DNA from: Candidatus Omnitrophota bacterium
GTDB lineage: Bacteria; Ratteibacteria; UBA8468; B48-G9; DTJG01
DNA: 6,893 bases
Assembly (NCBI GenBank): GCA_023818725.1
Contig: JAMWBX010000069.1
Coordinates: 1 to 6,893, forward strand
Reading direction: 5' to 3'
The notes below the pieces were generated by a model. The model ran no database searches. It saw only the letters and a program-made list of their open reading frames with translations, and was not told the origin of the DNA. The position numbers were made by a program, and so were the translations under genes. This document shows, one piece after another, positions 6,061 through 6,893 of the stretch (the first letter of the stretch is position 1; every line of letters begins with the position of its first letter).

Positions 6061-6893
6061 ATGCCCGAGAAAATTGCGATTGTAAGATGCCCTGATTATT
6101 CCAGAAACACAGTCAGGAAAGCCATTGAAAAAGTTTTTGAACTGCTTAATCCGGATTTTTCTTCTGAAGTGTTGCTGAAGCCAAATATGCTTTCAGCAAG
6201 AAGTCCTGATCAGGCAGTAACCACCCACCCTGCAATCATTGAAGCGCTTTCAGAAATGTTGCCGAAACCTGTCTATATCGGGGACAGCCCGCCGAATACT
6301 CAAAAATCTATTGAGCACTACTGGGAAACCTGTGGTTATAAAAATGTTTCTCTAAAAACAGACGCTACGCTGGTCAGGATTGAAGGTCAGAGCACTGTAT
6401 TCAATCTCAATGTCTCTGGCAGAAATGTCTCTTTTCCTGTTTCAGATTTTGCCTTAAAAAAACCGGTTTTCAATCTTCCAAAATTCAAGACCCACAATAT
6501 CACAGTTTTAACCTGCGCAATGAAAAATATTTATGGGCTCATTCCCGGTTATCCAAAAGGACTTTTGCATACTAAGTTTCCTGAGCCTGAAATGTTCAAC
6601 AGGTTTATTGTTGAACTGTACAGATTATTGCAGGACAGAGTCATCTTCAATATCGTGGACGCAGTTGAAATAATGGATGGAAACGGACCTGCATCAGGGA
6701 GAAAAAGACGCTATGGCTACCTTATCGCAGGAAAAAATGCTGTGTGTGTTGATCTTGTTTGCGCTGCCTGCGCTGGATTAAAAATCAGCCAGATTCCTTT
6801 TCTGAGAATCTACACAGGCGCTTATGAAATCCCGGAAATAAAAGTTGTCGGAGATAGCCCTGAAGTAATGAAGGACTTTCAGGCGCCTTTGTC
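6061..6893 (+). CDS. DUF362 family protein (C-terminus beyond window)
   Basis: An open frame of 277 codons starts at the ATG at 6061 and runs off the right edge; an in-frame TGA at 6043-6045 makes this the first possible ATG. DUF362 proteins are of unknown biochemical function; many are followed by or fused to 4Fe-4S ferredoxin modules. Family landmarks seen in order: VLLKPNML (37-44), AVTTHPAIIEAL (52-63), YIGDSPPNT (72-80) with GYKNV (92-96), the core FNLPKFKTHNITVLTCAMKNIYGLIPG (137-163), NIVDAVEIMDGNGPASGRKRRYGYLIAGKNAVCVDLV (197-233) and a closing KVVGDSPEVM (261-270). There is no signal peptide or membrane segment, so it is probably cytosolic. The Cys residues visible (10, 91, 152, 229, 234, 237) do not form a ferredoxin motif; any such module would lie past the edge. 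It is divergent from the DUF1549/DUF1501 operon, so a functional link is possible but not shown. No Shine-Dalgarno precedes the start. Confidence 0.85.
   Translation, partial: MPEKIAIVRCPDYSRNTVRKAIEKVFELLNPDFSSEVLLKPNMLSARSPDQAVTTHPAIIEALSEMLPKPVYIGDSPPNTQKSIEHYWETCGYKNVSLKTDATLVRIEGQSTVFNLNVSGRNVSFPVSDFALKKPVFNLPKFKTHNITVLTCAMKNIYGLIPGYPKGLLHTKFPEPEMFNRFIVELYRLLQDRVIFNIVDAVEIMDGNGPASGRKRRYGYLIAGKNAVCVDLVCAACAGLKISQIPFLRIYTGAYEIPEIKVVGDSPEVMKDFQAPL

Overview
The window (6,893 bp, roughly 40-43% GC by eye) is densely coding and holds five genes. Four lie head to tail on the minus strand and read from about 6000 down to the left edge. One is divergent on the plus strand and runs off the right edge. 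Both edge genes are incomplete. The only real gap is the divergent intergenic region at about 5997-6060.

In order of transcription, the minus-strand operon encodes: (1) a compact DUF1549/DUF1553 exported protein (5996-4395); (2) a DUF1501 exported protein of the sulfatase/alkaline-phosphatase-like fold (4387-3101); (3) a 720-residue exported beta-sandwich protein with an IPT/TIG-like start and two PPC (pre-peptidase C-terminal) domains (3101-939); and (4) a protein resembling the FkbO/Hyg5 chorismatases of the RidA/YjgF superfamily (946 to the left edge). The junctions are a 7-nt gap, a 1-nt TAATG overlap and an 8-nt ATGAATGA overlap, so the four are almost certainly co-transcribed and partly translationally coupled. 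The divergent gene (6061 to the right edge) is a DUF362-family protein.

The DUF1549/DUF1553 + DUF1501 + PPC trio is a hallmark of Planctomycetes, Verrucomicrobia and related PVC-type lineages, where it is much expanded and its biochemistry is largely unknown. The modest GC, the small protein sizes, the Sec rather than Tat signal on the DUF1501 protein and the DUF362 neighbour suggest a PVC-affiliated or other deep uncultivated bacterium rather than a classical high-GC planctomycete. This placement is inference.

The most unusual features are two. The DUF1549/DUF1553 protein has lost both cysteine motifs that normally mark the family (the CxxCH segment after DUF1549 and the CxC of the FGRP...ERS motif), while the surrounding landmarks are intact. 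In addition, a chorismatase-like, apparently cytoplasmic enzyme is tightly coupled to the end of this exported-protein operon. No RNA genes, mobile elements, CRISPR arrays or substantial repeats were seen.
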